A DNA stretch of 64,000 nucleotides from positions 39,484,254-39,548,253 of the forward strand of contig CM018035.1 in NCBI GenBank assembly GCA_008638375.1, in the 5' to 3' direction. Positions 33,530-42,699 of this stretch are shown one piece after another. The notes beneath the pieces are model-generated. The model was not told where the DNA came from, searched no databases, and saw only the letters and a list, made by a program, of their open reading frames with translations. Within the stretch, counting starts at the first letter, position 1. Every line of letters begins with the position of its first letter. Made by a program: the position numbers and the translations under genes. This stretch comes from Nyssa sinensis. Taxonomy: Eukaryota > Streptophyta > Magnoliopsida > Cornales > Nyssaceae.

Positions 33530-33800
33530 GTGTGTCCCCACATGTAATCACCTTACAAACAGAGGCTGTGGTGACATTGGTGTCATGGTTATGGCAATTT
33601 CTCTGCATCTTTCAGTGGACAGTCAATTTTTTTTTTTTTTTGGGTTTTTGTTTCCTTTGCTTATGACAATAACTTCTGACTAGAATCCTTTATTGATACC
33701 CATGAAGGATGAGGCACCACATCTTGTGAACCCAATTGTTGAGTCATTTGTGGCACGCCATGCTACACCAAAAGCAAGTTTTCCAATGAAAACCATCTGA
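11645..33800 (+). CDS. CLD1: chlorophyll dephytylase 1-like alpha/beta hydrolase (8 exons, one frameshift)
   Basis: Predicted plastid hydrolase that removes the phytyl chain from chlorophyll during turnover and repair of photosystems (role known for Arabidopsis CLD1, inferred here). Joined exons would give 384 residues after discounting one surplus base. Residues 1 to about 70 are Ser/Thr/Pro-rich and look like a chloroplast transit peptide. The oxyanion HGFG lies at residues 114-117, nucleophile Ser188 in CNSIGG, Asp323 in WGNKDPW and His351 in NVGHCP. Exons are 11645-11910, 13225-13318, 20266-20477, 21637-21781, 21868-21940, 33092-33238, 33349-33474 and 33708-33800. All introns are GT-AG with consistent phases. 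The only fault is in exon 2 (GGGG at 13268-13271). The surrounding sequence is otherwise intact, so a sequencing error or a recent lesion is likely. An upstream in-frame ATG at 11525 exists, but the one at 11645 gives a typical transit peptide. Confidence 0.85.
11911..13224 (+). other. CLD1 intron 1
   Basis: 1.3 kb, AT-rich, with a 16-G run (12596-12611) and a second G-run near 12664. Sequence at 12620-12780 (AAAATTTTAGGGGGCCGTGG) has the look of an old repeat, but no boundary could be fixed. Confidence 0.7.
12596..12611 (+). repeat. poly-G tract
   Basis: Sixteen consecutive Gs in CLD1 intron 1, followed by GTAAG. It could fold as a G-quadruplex in single strands and is also a likely site of length errors. 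Confidence 0.9.
13225..13318 (+). CDS. CLD1: CLD1 exon 2, contains the +1 frameshift
   Basis: The acceptor is TTTGTAG/CATG and the donor AACAG/GTCTAC. The first half reads MWKWRGYSIRYQYSG in the frame set by exon 1. The second half reads NSGPALVLVHGFGAN in another frame, which is the frame exon 3 needs. The switch falls at the four Gs 13268-13271. Unrepaired, the ORF runs into a stop soon after. Confidence 0.85.
13319..14740 (+). other. first part of CLD1 intron 2, before the MULE
   Basis: AT-rich intronic DNA with no clear gene. A stretch at 13843-14060 (CAGCAGTTCAACCTCTGG and similar) vaguely resembles decayed DNA-transposon ends, but I could not define a copy. Confidence 0.4.
14750..16586. 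mobile_element. Mutator-like (MULE) non-autonomous element
   Basis: Both ends carry an imperfect terminal inverted repeat of about 95 bp starting GGGATAATTACAC: left 14750-14845, right 16491-16586. It is flanked by 9-bp direct repeats TAAAAGTAA (14741-14749) and TAAAAATAA (16587-16595), one mismatch. Long TIRs with 9-bp duplications fit Mutator-like elements. The interior is AT-rich, with (CA)n(TA)n at 15573-15600 and (AT)n at 16358-16380. I see no transposase. A 91-codon minus frame at 16065-16340 has a CKVCDCH cluster but no recognised domain. It sits in CLD1 intron 2. Confidence 0.85.
16700..17125 (-). mobile_element. TRIM copy A
   Basis: Two ~155-bp terminal repeats (16700-16854 and 16971-17125) enclose about 115 bp. 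On the minus strand the right copy ends GGGCATTACA and is followed by AGTGGTATCAGAGCC, a primer-binding site for initiator Met tRNA. Each LTR carries a TATATAAGACAC-type TATA box. There is no coding capacity. This is a miniature LTR retrotransposon. Confidence 0.8.
17126..17519 (+). mobile_element. TRIM copy B, 5' LTR truncated
   Basis: Opposite orientation to copy A. Only the last 15 bp of the 5' LTR (CCTTGGGGTGTTATA) remain. Then come the PBS TGGTATCAAAG (17144-17154), a ~215-bp interior that differs from copy A, a purine tract GAGGGGAGAT and a 3' LTR (17369-17519) beginning TGTAATACC and ending GGGGTGTTAC. Confidence 0.75.
17891..18319 (-). mobile_element. TRIM copy C
   Basis: Same family and orientation as copy A. 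LTRs lie at 17891-18047 and 18163-18319, with an interior of about 115 bp. On the minus strand the PBS-like AGCGGTATCAGACATGG adjoins the 5' LTR and CTAAAAGGAAAGAA precedes the 3' LTR. Its insertion splits the LINE remnant. Confidence 0.8.
18801..20265 (+). other. last part of CLD1 intron 2
   Basis: AT-rich, with a long T-run at 18927-18943. No gene or transposon boundary recognised. Confidence 0.5.
20266..20477 (+). CDS. CLD1: CLD1 exon 3 (core fold, nucleophile Ser)
   Basis: Acceptor CTTAACAG/TGACC, donor GGCG/GTGACC. Encodes DHWRKNIPVLAQ, the SIDLIGYGYSDKPNP block and the nucleophile elbow CNSIGG. Open throughout. Confidence 0.9.
20478..21636 (+). other. CLD1 intron 3
   Basis: 1.16 kb of AT-rich DNA with normal GT..AG borders. 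No transposon seen. Confidence 0.7.
21637..21781 (+). CDS. CLD1: CLD1 exon 4
   Basis: Acceptor GTGTAG/GGGTTG, donor CTGAG/GTAAAC. Encodes VVGLQAAVMEPQICKG and the NISLRMLHIKKQPW stretch that leads into the cap region. Open in the expected frame. Confidence 0.9.
21868..21940 (+). CDS. CLD1: CLD1 exon 5
   Basis: Follows an 86-nt intron (21782-21867). Acceptor GTGCCAG/GAATAC, donor GCCAG/GTATTT. Encodes NTALGKFFYRTVATPESVKN and ends at a codon boundary with CQ. Confidence 0.9.
22124..22214 (+). repeat. ~32 bp tandem repeat, three copies
   Basis: Three copies of ACTTGAAAGGTCCAYAATTA followed by TACTTTTA lie immediately before the Copia derivative, in CLD1 intron 5. Confidence 0.85.
22676..22950 (+). 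pseudogene. gag-start/RNase H-end fusion, unit 1
   Basis: The first ~25 codons of a Copia gag (MADKLDTKDN) join near 22750 to the last part of RNase H (ERTKHIEVDC, then ADIFTKAL). Nearly all of gag, protease, integrase and RT is missing. Stops occur (ITDQ-type frame break, and a stop after CHFI). Unit 2 (23329-23600) has the same junction. Confidence 0.8.
23329..23600 (+). pseudogene. gag-start/RNase H-end fusion, unit 2
   Basis: Second copy of the fusion, with the same deletion junction (AATATTGAAGGGTTCCAAAG near 23395-23414) and a stop after VDCHFI as in unit 1. A shared stop and junction show that both units descend from one deleted ancestor. Confidence 0.8.
24160..24310 (+). repeat. direct repeat, left copy
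   Basis: Homologous to 28425-28560: GGAGTTTCTTAATTTTAGTAG, TGATGAATCTTATTGTAA and TTATTTTTAG blocks correspond in order. The two copies flank the solo LTR at 24869 and may be ends of an older element. Confidence 0.65.
24364..24620 (+). repeat. CTT/CT-rich low-complexity tract
   Basis: (CTT)n at 24364-24385, then several CT runs. Leu/Ser-rich frames over it on + and Glu/Arg-rich frames on - are translation artefacts. Confidence 0.9.
26711..26780 (+). other. tRNA-like module in LTR copy a (first)
   Basis: Contains an A-box-like TGGCTCGTTGGATAAG and a perfect B-box GGTTCGAACCT (26759-26769) about 30 bp later. It is antisense to the LTR. The cloverleaf is incomplete, so it is not a tRNA gene. 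Confidence 0.55.
26850..26930 (+). other. tRNA-like module in LTR copy a (second)
   Basis: A-box-like GGTGGCACGTTGGTTAG (26859-26875) and B-box-like GTTCGAAATCC (26900-26910), same orientation as the first module 140 bp upstream. Also antisense to the LTR. Confidence 0.55.
28425..28560 (+). repeat. direct repeat, right copy
   Basis: Partner of 24160-24310. Similarity fades after about 28560. Confidence 0.65.
28768..31865 (+). mobile_element. Gypsy-type derivative, protease region only
   Basis: LTRs at 28768-29138 and 31517-31865 share AGGCATTGGATSA, ATTTTATATTTTCTTATTTT and TTGGATTTTGGGATTTCTC. Both begin TGTAG and end CCTACA. PBS TTGGTATCAGAGC at 29144-29156. I could not find a clean target duplication. 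The 2.4-kb interior lacks RT, RNase H and integrase. It lies in CLD1 intron 5. Confidence 0.8.
30390..30992 (+). pseudogene. Gypsy retropepsin region
   Basis: A decayed IIDG-type active-site segment (30411-30422, followed by CMNIIS) precedes an SHMLLG-like block and then GVTHNLKDNTCVFRHKDKTI. This order (IIDGGS...LLGRPW...HDGxxNTYxF...IxL) is typical of Gypsy proteases. The last 116 codons (30642-30992) are open; stops break the upstream part. No neighbouring pol domain is present. Confidence 0.6.
31866..33091 (+). other. end of CLD1 intron 5
   Basis: Non-coding. The block GTGACATTGGTGTCATGG at 32113-32130 recurs at 33569-33586 within intron 7, with similarity continuing for roughly 40 bp. 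No gene recognised. Confidence 0.5.
33092..33238 (+). CDS. CLD1: CLD1 exon 6
   Basis: Starts 11.15 kb after exon 5. Acceptor TGTTTCAG/TGTTAT, donor GTGAAG/GTCTTA. It has 49 whole codons including VTDELVQ, GLEPGAADVFLEF and GPLPEELLPQVK. Confidence 0.9.
33349..33474 (+). CDS. CLD1: CLD1 exon 7 (catalytic Asp and His)
   Basis: Acceptor TTTCTCAG/TGCCCA, donor CCTCAG/GTCTCT. It has 42 codons: CPVLVAWGNKDPWEP with the acid Asp, and LPNVGHCPQ with the catalytic His. The donor leads straight into a long CT repeat. Confidence 0.9.
33476..33526 (+). repeat. (CT)n microsatellite at the intron 7 donor
   Basis: About 25 CT dinucleotides begin at the donor itself (CAG/GTCTCTCT). Because intron 7 is only 233 nt, the repeat makes up a fifth of it. 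Confidence 0.95.
33708..33800 (+). CDS. CLD1: CLD1 exon 8 (C-terminus and stop)
   Basis: Acceptor CATGAAG/GATGAG. Encodes DEAPHLVNPIVESFVARHA and a short tail, ending with TGA at 33798-33800. Confidence 0.88.
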   Translation, partial: DEAPHLVNPIVESFVARHATPKASFPMKTI

Positions 33801-34271
33801 TCCGCTGAGGTTAGTTTGTTGCTGCTCTTTGGTGCCCCAACTATATATATATAGCGAGCGAGAGCAGTAGTTCCAAAGTGGATTACAACAGTTTACTGCA
33901 TGATGAATAGTGCATTTAGTCCCAGCTGAACTCTGAACTAGTGGTAGACAAGTATAATGTGTATTTTGTAATTTATGAGCTACAATTTATTTATCCTGTT
34001 ATTGTATAACAATTTGGGTTTCTAATTGATTATGGAAAGTGTTTCTTCCCATGGTAGAGGGGGAAAGGATGCTATTGGTTCTCTTTCCTGGCCGCATTTT
34101 TAAAGTTGGATTTTGGCAAACTTAATGTGATTATGTACACGAATGAGAATTATTAGATGGTTTCGATCATGCTTTATAATTGACTGGCTGTGGTCCCAAT
34201 GACTAAGTGTCATGCTTTAGTTGGATAGAGACTTTGAATGAAACGCTAGCTTTCTTCTTTGGTGTTCTCAT
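33801..34271 (+). other. CLD1 3' flank / probable 3' UTR
   Basis: AT-rich with a short (TA)n at 33841-33853. No certain polyadenylation signal. It ends at the Copia insertion with CTCAT. Confidence 0.5.
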
Positions 34272-34479
34272 TGTTAACAAAGATGAGAGAAACGAATGAG
34301 ATATATATGTATATATTTCTTGTGTGTAAATATTATAAGGGGAGACTCCTTTATATACAGGAGCAGAAAGGACATACAAGAGGAAGGCAAAGAAAAGGAA
34401 ACAAGGAAACAAGAAAAAAAGGAAACCCCTAACCTTACTTATAAACTATAATATACATGTATAATACATTTAGTTAACA
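34272..34479 (-). mobile_element. 3' LTR of the Copia element
   Basis: 208 bp with the same TATA box and ends as the 5' LTR. Begins 471 bp after the CLD1 stop codon, antisense to CLD1. Confidence 0.9.
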
Positions 34480-34489
34480 CCCCTCCACA

Positions 34490-35890
34490 AACTTAAGATG
34501 GGAAAACCGAAACCAACTTGAGTTTGGAAAACTAAATCGTGAAGGCGTCCAGGAGGGTGAGCTTTAGTGAAGATATCGGTAACCTGGTCAGCTGAGGAAA
34601 CTGGAAGGAGATGAACAATACCATGACAAAGGTGCTCGTGAACGAAATGACAGTCGATCTCAATGTGTTTGGTATATTCATGAAAGACATCATTGTGGGC
34701 AATTTGGATAACACTCTGATTGTCACAATGAAGAGGGGTAGTAGAGGCGTGGGTCAAACCCATGTCTTTAAGAAGCCAATGAAGCTAAATGAGCTCTTGA
34801 GTGGCATCGACAAGGGCACGATATTCTGTTTCAGTGCTAGAGCGGGCAGTGACAGTTGTTTCTTGCTGCGCCAAGAAATGAGAGAATCACAAAGGAAGAA
34901 GGAAAATCCTGTGGTGGAACGACGATCAGTAGGATCACTGGCCCAATCAGCATCAGAATAGGCATGTAAGTCAAGAGAGGAATGAGCTGAAAAATGAAGA
35001 CCATGGAAGAGAGTGCCCTTAATGTAGGGAAGAATGCGAAGAACTGTCGTATAATGAGTAGAGCGAGGAGCAGATAGGAACTGACTCACAAGATGAACAA
35101 CATGAGCAATGTTAGGCCGAGTAACCATAAGGTAGACAAGACTCCCAACCAATTGGCGATACAAAGTTTTATCGGGTAGCGGGGTGCCATCTAATGGAGT
35201 GAGTCGAATATTGAGCTCAAGTGGTGTAGGAGCCGTCTTACTATCAGTGAGCCCTGCGCGAGCAAGAATATCAGAGGCATACTTAGCTTGAGAGAGATAA
35301 TAGCCATTCGAGTCGGAAGCGATCTCAAGACCGAGAAAATAATTAAGAGAGCCAAGATCCTTCATCTTAAAATGCTGACTGAGAAATCGTTGGAGATCAG
35401 TATTGCTAATAAGGTCATCTCTAGTGATGATCATGTTGTCAACATAAAGAAGCAAGAGAATAAAGCCATGATCAGTCTTACGGATGAAGAGGGCAAAATC
35501 ATGCGGACTAGAAGTGAATCCAAATCCACTAATAACTGAGCTGAACTTGGCAAATCAAGCGCAAGGAGCCTGCTTAAGGCCATAAAGAGCTCGACGAAGT
35601 TTACAAACCTTGTGAGGAGGGTGGACATAGCTAGGAAGGAGTTGCATAAAAACTTTTTCTTGAAGGTCGTCATTCAGGAATGCATTTTTAACATCCATTT
35701 GAAATAACTTCCATTTGCGAATAGTAGCGACGACAAGCAAACTACGAACAAATATGAGGCGGGCAACAAGGGGAAAGGTCTCCTCGTAATCAATTCCATA
35801 TTTCTGTTGAAATCCCTTGGCGACGAGACGAGCCTTGTACCGGTTAATGGAACCGTCGGAGCGGGTTTTGATTTTTTAAACCTATTTGCT
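34490..35890 (-). pseudogene. Copia reverse transcriptase and RNase H
   Basis: RT motifs are [21 protein letters not shown], then a catalytic box reading YVDN instead of YVDD (Asn codon 35437-35435). Next come LNYFLGLEI, YLSQAKYASDILARAGLTDS and LYRQLVGSLVYL. RNase H follows with AYSDADWASD, ISWRSKKQ and YTKHIEIDCHFV..DIFTKA. The D-to-N change at the polymerase centre, plus a stop after LKQAPCA, make it inactive. Confidence 0.92.
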
Positions 35891-36915
35891 GCCCATTGCA
35901 TTTTTCCTTAGAGAAAGATCAACTAAGTCCCAAGTATGTGTTTTCTCAAGGGCTTGTAATTCTTCAGTCATAGCTTGCTGCCAAAGAGGGTTAGAGCTTG
36001 CCTCACGATAAGAGTGAGGCTCATGATGAGAGAGAATAGTGGAAAAATAATGATACTCACGAAGATGGATAGGTGGTTCTTTTACTCTTGAAGAACGACG
36101 AAGGGGTAGATCAGGAGCAGTAATATCAGATGATACAAGCGATGGTGATGGAGCAATAGTAGCGACAGGATCAGCAGACGAAGTAGAGGACTTCAGGAGG
36201 GACCGTATGGGAAGGGTCGAGAGACTCATCGGGAAACAACTCAATAGAGGAATCAGTAAAGAAGGAAGGAGGGGATGGAGAAGATAAGTGAAAGGAAGAG
36301 ATAGATGAGAGCATTTTGTGTTCCTAGAAGATGACATGATGAGAAATACAGGAGTCTCTTGGCAGTATGGATCCCAACACCGATAGCCTTTGTGTTCAAT
36401 TCCATAACCCGAGAAACAACAGAGACGAGCCCAAGGTTCCAATATGGTGCATTCATGGGGTTGGAGTAAGACAAAGAAGTTGCAACCAAACACCCGAAGA
36501 AGGCTATAATCAGGAGGCATTCCATAAAGGCGTTCATATGGTGACTGGTTGTTGGTAATCGAAGAAGGAAGGCGATTGATGGTATAAAGAGCAGTGAGGG
36601 CAGCCTCACCCCAAAAGCGTTTAGGACAAGAAGAGGAAATAAGAAGGGCCCGAACAGTGTCCAGAATATGTCTATGTTTGCATTCGGCACTGACCATTTT
36701 GTTGAGATGTACCAGGGACAAGAATGATGAGGAAGGGTACCATGTTGACGAAGGGTGTTTAAATAACTACCGTCTTTATATTCCATTGCATTATCAGCAC
36801 TGAAAAATTTTGATAGAGCGAGAAAACTGAGTTTAGATCATACGAGCAAAATCCAAGTAGATTTGGGATAACTCTGAACGTTTGAGGATATCAACAAACG
36901 TGACAGTAGATTTTT
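35890..36915 (-). pseudogene. Copia integrase core, C-terminal side
   Basis: Continues the integrase after the Gypsy insertion: RSELSQIYLDFARM, an SADNAMEYKD block with the second catalytic Asp, then LPSSITNNQSPYERL, YSLLRVFGCNFFV and the integrase tail. A short deletion around FVD-LKRSEL and several frameshifts are present. It leads into the RT start (QALEKTHTWDLVD). Confidence 0.85.
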
Positions 36916-36961
36916 TCTATTAGATCCATTTCACCATATTGAATATTTGACGAAGGGTTAA

Positions 36962-37150
36962 CGTGACAGAGTAGTGTCAGAGCTAAGGTTGGTAATATTT
37001 AAGATCTACTGATACTACAGAGTGGTATCAGAGCTAAGGTTGGTAATATTTAAGATCTACTGATACCACAGAGTGGTATCAGAGTTGAGGTTGGTAAATA
37101 TTGAAGATCCATGGATACCACAGAGTAATATCAGAGCTAAAGGTTAAGAT
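36962..37150 (+). repeat. 51-bp tandem repeat containing the PBS
   Basis: Three to four units of ACAGAGTGGTATCAGAGC, TAAGGTTGGTAATATT, TAAGATCTACTGATAC. Each unit carries TGGTATCAGAG or a one- or two-base variant, the sequence complementary to the 3' end of initiator Met tRNA. Confidence 0.9.
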
Positions 37151-37868
37151 TACCTATGATAGACTCAGAGTAGATGGGAACCTTAGGCCATAAGTTGTGA
37201 AATAGTTTGGGGAATCATTGTCCACATCAGAGCATTGAGTCATGGATTAAGAACCATAGAGTACCTGAGCCATGGATACTAATAGTGAAAGTATTAAAAT
37301 GATAAGTCCCAATTTTGGAGATTGGAAATGGAATTGTGGAGGTCTTTGTAATAGACGATAAATCTGTGATTCTAAGACATCTAAGGACTAAGATATGTTG
37401 ATAACGATACGACTGATTGTGGATATATTGATTGGGAGGAAAATGACTGTAGATAAGCTAACTTTGGTTTCGATAATTGTGATTGTGAATATGAATAATT
37501 TGTGGAATCATATGTGATTGAATGATCACAGAGGATGCTTTCTAAGCATTTGAGGATGATCGCCCAATTTGAGTTAATGTGAAATGGATCTAATAGCAAA
37601 ATTGGTGAGATCATATATTTGGTGGATTGTAAATCAGACTTATTGTGAATTTTTTTTGGATCTTATCTGAATTTGAATGATTGGGGATTATAGACTAGTG
37701 ATAATTAGAGACATGTTAGTAAAAGTGATTGAGGTTAAAACTTTGTGACATTTTATAGAATCACAAGGCATTATACTCCTTCATGAATGAACCTGAAAAA
37801 TAGAGGATTAATTCCCCTATAAGGAAAGTTGAGTTTTGGAGATAAAACTCTTTTGAAGGAGGGAAGAG

Positions 37869-38298
37869 TGTAATACCCCGAAAAACCTGACATAACCCAG
37901 ACTGTACCTCGATCTCATAAAAGTCAGCCCTGTGATAATAATGTTTAAAATATATCAAAATGGCCCAAAATACAGTAACGCGATTGATTATTCTAAGATA
38001 TGAAATGAATCCAAAACAACAAAGATGGTGTATGCTCGAGAAATAGACAACCCAGTTGACCGAGTGCCGGGATGGATAAATGGGACGGATACGAAGAGTT
38101 AATTATGATAATAAAATGAATATAATATAAGACACGAGCAGGGACCCACTATCGGCAAAATAAGTAATGATGACACCGAGAGCCCCTGGATTTATGCTAA
38201 ATTTATCGTTATTTTATAACTTAATATTTTATGGAATAAAAATATTCAATACGGTAAAATATATCGAAATACGAAAATGAGCGTCGAAAAAATACATG

Positions 38299-38340
<42 letters not shown>

Positions 38341-38713
38341 ACAATACAGCCACAATAGTTCAGGAAGTTTCTTCAAACAATGAAAAAGTTGAAAAAAGGG
38401 GTATTGGTATATTTGTAGATATTATATATGATATAATCAAATAATAAAAAGAAAGGGTGTCAGCTTCTAGACCTTGGAAGCTGCTGGAATCAAACACATC
38501 TCTAATCATCTATATATATATATGTAGCAACAAAGGTGAGGGGCAGTTGCACCAGAAGCTGCTTTAAGGCATATAAACAAACAAAAGAAGTTGCAGCTTC
38601 TAGAAGACATATACATAACCAACCAAGAAGTTTCTAGTTCCAGCTAAAGTATTTGACAAAACAAGAAGGGAGAGAAAGATTTGGAAGCTTAGACCTCTCT
38701 CTCTCTCTCTTTT

Positions 38714-38751
<38 letters not shown>

Positions 38752-38819
38752 CTTTGTTTGCATAAAAAATTGGTGAGCAACCATAATATGAGACAAAGAA
38801 AAAGAGCAAGAAATTAGAG

Positions 38820-38861
<42 letters not shown>

Positions 38862-41800
38862 TTGTTGCAGCTGTACCATGTCCACCATGGATGTAGGAGG
38901 GAGAAAGCTTTAGAAAGACTGGATTAGACTAAGGTAAGATTTCAAATACCTTATGTTCTACTGTAACTATGATTAGGCATCAAAATTCAGTAAGAAAAAT
39001 TGAAAGAAACCTAAGAAAACTCTCTCTACTGTACGACCAAAAGTAGAAAAACTCAAATGCAACTAAACCTGATTCTGTGAATGAAATAAGGTAGGAAATA
39101 GTTCTAGGAATCCAAAACCGTTTGAATTATAGAAAAAGGTCAAGAAATGACCATATGAGGGCCAAGAATACCTTAGCCGGAAAAACCCATATAGGGTGTT
39201 GGAAAAACTGTAAATTTGAGGTTTAAAATGATTTCAAAAGATTGCATAAAGTCTTAGGATTAATTTGGTATAAAAATTTGCTCAAATCGACGTGAAAATC
39301 ATGAAAATAATAAAGAAATAACTGGTAATTCAGCGCCTAGCATCAGAGAAGACGCCAGAACAGTGGCCGGAAAATAGTGGTGAAGAACGGGTTCTTTTAA
39401 GTCAAGTTGGGCCGGACCTTGGGTCGGGTCGAGTTAGGACCCAACCGAACACAAATTGAGTTAATGCAGCGACACCGTTTAAAGATTGAATTTAAATTAA
39501 CTTCAGGCTGTTTGACGACGGAAATAAGAAACTGGAATCTGAATATAATGGCCTAACCTAAACATGGATAAGGAAGACAACAAGATTATTGTATTCCGGT
39601 TCACTAGTTAATCTGAACCGGCTGGTTCACAGAGTCTGTGGGCTGGTCTAGGGTTTTAACCCAAGAACCCAATGGTTCAAGGGTTTAAATGAAAAGAAAT
39701 TGAACCAGAACTTGTACAAATTACAGTGTAGGCCTAACAGTTCTGAAGAATCCTGTTCTGGCCCAACTCTTGGGATTTTTATGCAAATATATCCCTTGGA
39801 AAATAATTTAATAATTAAATAATTAATTAAACTATTTTATAAATAGGGAAAATGACGATTTTATCCTTAGGCCTGTAAATGAAGCAAATAAAGTCCAAAT
39901 GAAGATCCGGAAGAGGCTATCCTAACATTTTTGAACGTTTCGAACACAATGAAAATGTCAGATTGGACATTTGGGGACTCTGGGGTGGTCCCACCATAAG
40001 ATGTAAAATTATCAAATTACCCCTAATATAGTACGAAACCTCAAATAAAGTTCAAATTGGACGAAATTGATACCAATGGAAGTCCAAATAATTGTGAACT
40101 TCGTATATATGATTAAATAATGATTCGGGGCCAGAATGTCATAAAATGTGAAATGACCAAAATATCCCTAAGCATAGAAAATACAAAGTAAAGGTTGAAT
40201 AAAGGTCAATCTGATATAATTAATTGTCATAAGCATAATTATGTGAATTGAGGGGCTGAATAAGATTTCAGAACAGTTAAAGTATAAAATAAAAAATGAT
40301 CGATGTGTCTTGATGATCTAAAAGCAGATATCAAATGAAGTCCAAAAGACTTAGAAATCTATATATAAGACATGCAGACTATTCTGAGGACCATGATAGG
40401 GTCCGGGACAAGAATGACAAAATTACCATTTTGCCCCTAAGGTTAAATAAATGCTTAATTGATAACGAATGAAGTCCAAATAACTTAAATCATAATTCTG
40501 ACAACTACTAAGCTTACCTAAGGGACTTAATAGCATAAGTTGAAACCCAATGAGTGGGTTATAGGCCAATGGACCTAATTAAGGGATTTGATAGTCTCTT
40601 AAGATGAGAAATAAGTCATGAATTGATGAATCCTTATACTTATGTGATTGATGATGATTATTTAGGATATGCATGGACGTGGCTAACTGACGTATCTTGG
40701 AGGATATCTATGAATGGAGATAATTATATAGTTTGTGAGTAACTCAGAACCCTGCATATACTATACTGTTTCATATACTTTACTGTTTACATGCATATAC
40801 CTTAATGCATACTCTTTGTATTGCATTACACATGGCACGATTCTGTTTTGTCCTACCTTCTGATATGTCCTAGTTCTGATTCTGTTCGGGTCTGTTCTAT
40901 TCTGTTATACGCCATTCGGGTCTGTTCTGATTTTGTTTTGTTATGTTGTGTCTTACTCTAGGCCCACTACAGGATTGAGTGGTTTGGCTTATGCCAGAGC
41001 ATGACCCTAGAGGGTAGAGGCCCCACGAGTGTCTGCTTGGGCAGTTGGGAAAGGCTCATATGCTTGATTAGCATCCTATTATGTTTCTGTTCCGCTCAAT
41101 TCTGTCCTGTTCCATTCTGATCTGACCCAGATGGTAGAGGTCCCACGAGTGTCCGCTTATAGGCAGCTTGGGAGAGGTTCAGACACCTTTAAAGATATGT
41201 TTTTGATTGATATTGACACTTAGCTTAGCTCTGTTCTGGTTTGATCTGTTCTAGTTTTGGCTCTGTTTTGTTTTGTTCTGTTCTGATCTGTTTTGTTCTG
41301 TTCTGACCTGATTTGTTTTGTTCTACTTGAGATGCATTTGATCATGCATTTTATTTGGATACCATGTATATAAGAATTGGTTTTGAAACCCATGGCAGGA
41401 ACCTATGTTACTCACTGAGTTTGTTTAAGCTCATTCTATTTGTCTAACATTTTTCAGGATTTATCTCCATTGGATTATAAGGCACAAAGAAATGACACTA
41501 GTAGGCCGAAAGGTATCCCAAGCGAGGATTTGATTGGTACTGAATTATGGAGACTTGGATTCTTGTGGATTGAATTAGGTTATTCAGGTGAGTGAAATGA
41601 TATGATTGAACTGATTGATATGCAATAGATGTGTTGGGACATGGCTCATGATATTGGTATTCTAGAGAAATTAGATGTTTGGTTATAGACGTGTTTTGTG
41701 TATATAGACGAGTTGAATTTTTGACATGAAAATGTTTTAATTTCTACTGCTTTGACCCTATATTTGGAATGCAATTCATTGTAAAGTTTAAAAGTTTGCC

Positions 41801-41895
41801 TTTGGTTGGTCGCATTGTCGGTAGAGAGACCGGCAAGGTGGCTAACTGGCATCACATCTTCGGTATCCACGTAGGGTGGGGTGCGGGATATGACA
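37869..41895 (+). mobile_element. 3' LTR of Gypsy copy b
   Basis: 4027 bp, from TGTAATACCCCG to GGGATATGACA. It has (TA)n runs at 38298-38338 and 38716-38751, (GA)n at 38826-38859 and a TTCTG-rich tract at 41220-41340. An ACTCACTGAGTTTG..TTTCAGG block lies near 41410-41458. I saw no clear tRNA-like module in this copy. Confidence 0.8.
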
Positions 41896-42660
41896 GGTCC
41901 CCAAACATTAGAGTGAACTAAATCAAATGGAGCAATGAAAACAGAAAGACTTTTATTGAAAGGCAAAGTAGGTTGTTTTGCAAGTTAACAAGACATACAC
42001 TCAATATGATCAAGTGTAAGTGAACCTAACAACCCACTAGATGCGAAAGTTTGCAAACACTCAAAAGAGAGATGACATAAACGAGAGTGCCACAGCTTGG
42101 TAGGAGACATAGTGGAGGTAGAAGTAGCGGACAAAGGAGGGGTGGTGGGTTGAGTAGGGATGCGGGGATGAATGAGCTTGAACAAACGCCTAACCTTACG
42201 GTCTATGCCAATGGTCTTCCTCGTCTGCGGATCTTGCACACAACAACCAGAAGAGGAAAAAGTAACAGTAAGTCCAAGATCACATAATTGACCCATAGAG
42301 ATGAGATTTAATGCAAGTTTGGGGATGAGATAGAAATGAGGGAGAAAGACATGGGGGGTAAAGACTTCTCCAATATGACTAACAGATATGTGAGCCATCT
42401 ACAGTGCGAATGGGAGGAATATGGGAACCGGAGGAGTGGGGAGAGAAGATACTAGAGTCTGAAGTCATATGCGTACAACAAGCAGAATCTAAGTACCAAG
42501 AGGTCTTACTAGAGGTGGCGGACAAAGCGGCAGAAGGTGAAGAACCAAGAACCTATCTAAGGATTGCTTCAAGGTCAGTAACAGAGAATGAGAGAGAAGT
42601 AGGGGTGGGGGAGTTGACAGCAGTAGTAGTGGTGGCAGCAGCAGCAGACCCAAAGTTAGA
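41896..42660 (-). pseudogene. Copia protease and integrase N-terminus
   Basis: The protease active-site block reads WYLDSACCTHMT (about 42464-42500). A pre-integrase zinc region follows (LWHSRLCHLSFECLQ, IECMSC). The core then starts with FDLVHSNVWGP, where the first catalytic Asp of the DDE triad is Asn (codon 41909-41907). The frame ends where the Gypsy element was inserted. Confidence 0.85.
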
Positions 42661-42699
42661 TTGGTTGCCAAATTTTCCCACTTGCCAGTGGTTGTGTGC

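Larger units (their letters stand above)
36917..41895 (+). mobile_element. Long-LTR Gypsy element, 5' truncated (copy b)
   Basis: Inserted in the Copia integrase. It consists of a tiny 5' LTR remnant ending GTTAACGTGACA (near 36962), a PBS zone, a ~0.9-kb interior without coding domains, a purine tract (AAGGAGGGAAGAG, ending 37868) and a full 3' LTR. No pol is left. The left border shows no LTR start, so the duplication cannot be tested. Confidence 0.75.

Noticed and set aside
33310..33683. Ser/Leu-repeat frames and Arg/Glu-repeat minus frames around the CLD1 intron 7 donor
   Set aside because: They are translations of the CT microsatellite and overlap real exons 7 and its introns.
36923..41900. 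GATCC/GGTCC as target duplication of Gypsy copy b
   Set aside because: The left end has no LTR start next to it, so a 4 of 5 match may be chance.
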